Shown here in pieces: positions 63,773 to 64,000 of a stretch of 64,000 bases of DNA (positions are counted from its first letter, which is position 1; each line of letters starts with the position of its first letter). The stretch comes from Fidelibacterota bacterium (lineage in GTDB: Bacteria; Fidelibacterota; UBA8477; JABMPR01): the NCBI GenBank assembly GCA_021734325.1, contig JAIPJF010000014.1, forward strand, positions 20,069-84,068. The letters run 5' to 3'. The notes beneath the pieces were generated by a model. That model worked only from the letters and a program-made list of their open reading frames with translations, ran no database searches and was not told the origin of the DNA. A program made the translations under genes and the position numbers.

Positions 63773-64000
63773 GACAATTGCCAGAAAGAAAGTCCATTCG
63801 ATTACAGGGATGGGATTATGGTAGCAATGCCAGCTATTTCATAACAATCTGTACCAGGGGCAAATACCAGTATTTTGGTGAAATCAAGGATGGGGTGATG
63901 TATCTATCCGATTTGGGGATAATTGCCCGAACCTGTTGGCAGGATATCCCCCAACATTTTCAATATACCAGTTTGGATTCATTTATCATCATGCCTGATC
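63769..64000 (+). CDS. REP-associated tyrosine transposase (RAYT), 3' partial
   Basis: The frame opens with ATGA overlap on imuB and is cut by the window edge after 77 codons. The translation starts RKSIRLQGWDYGSNASYFIT, then ICTRGKYQYFGEI, and ends DSFIIMPD just before the expected metal-binding His-x-His of the Y1 transposase fold. This is the standard RAYT/IS200-like N-terminus. RAYT enzymes act on REP palindromes with a GTAG foot, and are often single-copy domesticated genes. Confidence 0.85.
   Translation, partial: MRQLPERKSIRLQGWDYGSNASYFITICTRGKYQYFGEIKDGVMYLSDLGIIARTCWQDIPQHFQYTSLDSFIIMPD

Noticed and set aside
60860..64000. Prophage or integrative element
   Set aside because: No integrase, phage structural gene or attachment repeat is visible; the only mobile-type gene is the RAYT.

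Overview
The window looks like chromosomal DNA of a free-living Gram-negative bacterium of the FCB superphylum. A Marinimicrobia (SAR406)/Calditrichota/Ignavibacteria-like lineage fits best. The evidence is four secreted proteins that end in the YPNPFNPST-type C-terminal sorting domain used by type IX-like secretion, a PorV/PorQ-type outer-membrane protein, a TonB-dependent receptor with an N-terminal carboxypeptidase-regulatory-like domain, and many lipoproteins. No rRNA or phylogenetic marker tree is available here, so this placement is an inference. At least eight genes appear to start with TTG.

Layout. (1) 1-4110: the end of folD, two 111-bp tandem repeats running into a tRNA-Arg(CCG), and a leftward three-gene redox operon (DUF362 protein, NapH/NapG-like polyferredoxin fusion, small membrane protein). 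(2) 4742-30307: a long carbohydrate-uptake and degradation locus. It holds a LacI-type regulator, a secreted LVIVD-repeat protein, a TonB receptor, a second sorting-domain protein, a PorV-like protein, ribokinase, two ABC permeases with a solute-binding protein, an ADP-ribosylglycohydrolase, two esterases, a TIM-barrel/SUMF1 fusion, an M20 peptidase (opposite strand), a 5'-truncated permease, a GH130 phosphorylase-like enzyme, an unrecognised lipoprotein and an MsmK/UgpC-type ATPase. Nothing resembling SusD is present. (3) 30644-34080: a tyrosine phenol-lyase-like enzyme, a PAP2 phosphatase and a LiaF-like membrane protein. (4) 34364-47443: tRNA-Arg(CCT), a TPR membrane protein, then the conserved translation/RNA cluster rimP-nusA-infB-rbfA-truB-ribF-rpsO-pnp, followed by an M16 peptidase, alanine dehydrogenase and a polysaccharide deacetylase. 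(5) 47607-60668: tRNA-Ser(GGA), two paralogous exported proteins, a roughly 3270-residue modular surface protein and two lipoproteins. (6) 60744-64000: lexA, four-helix-bundle genes, a small unknown gene, an ImuB-like catalytically degenerate Y-family polymerase and the start of a RAYT (REP-associated) transposase.

How the parts may work together. In region 2 the outer-membrane receptor and surface proteins could bind and import oligosaccharides, periplasmic esterases and hydrolases could trim them, the ABC system could carry products across the inner membrane, and ribokinase and the GH130 enzyme could feed them into metabolism under LacI-family control. In region 5 the giant protein is probably exported by the type IX-like route, with its small upstream neighbours as membrane partners. 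Region 6 looks like an SOS mutagenesis cassette in a non-standard arrangement, next to REP-like palindromes and a RAYT gene.

The most unusual items are the lexA/small gene/imuB/RAYT arrangement, the tRNA-linked tandem palindromic repeats, the polyferredoxin with an internal Tat-like signal, the esterase with one dead and one intact catalytic domain, and the A-B-B super-repeat of the giant protein.
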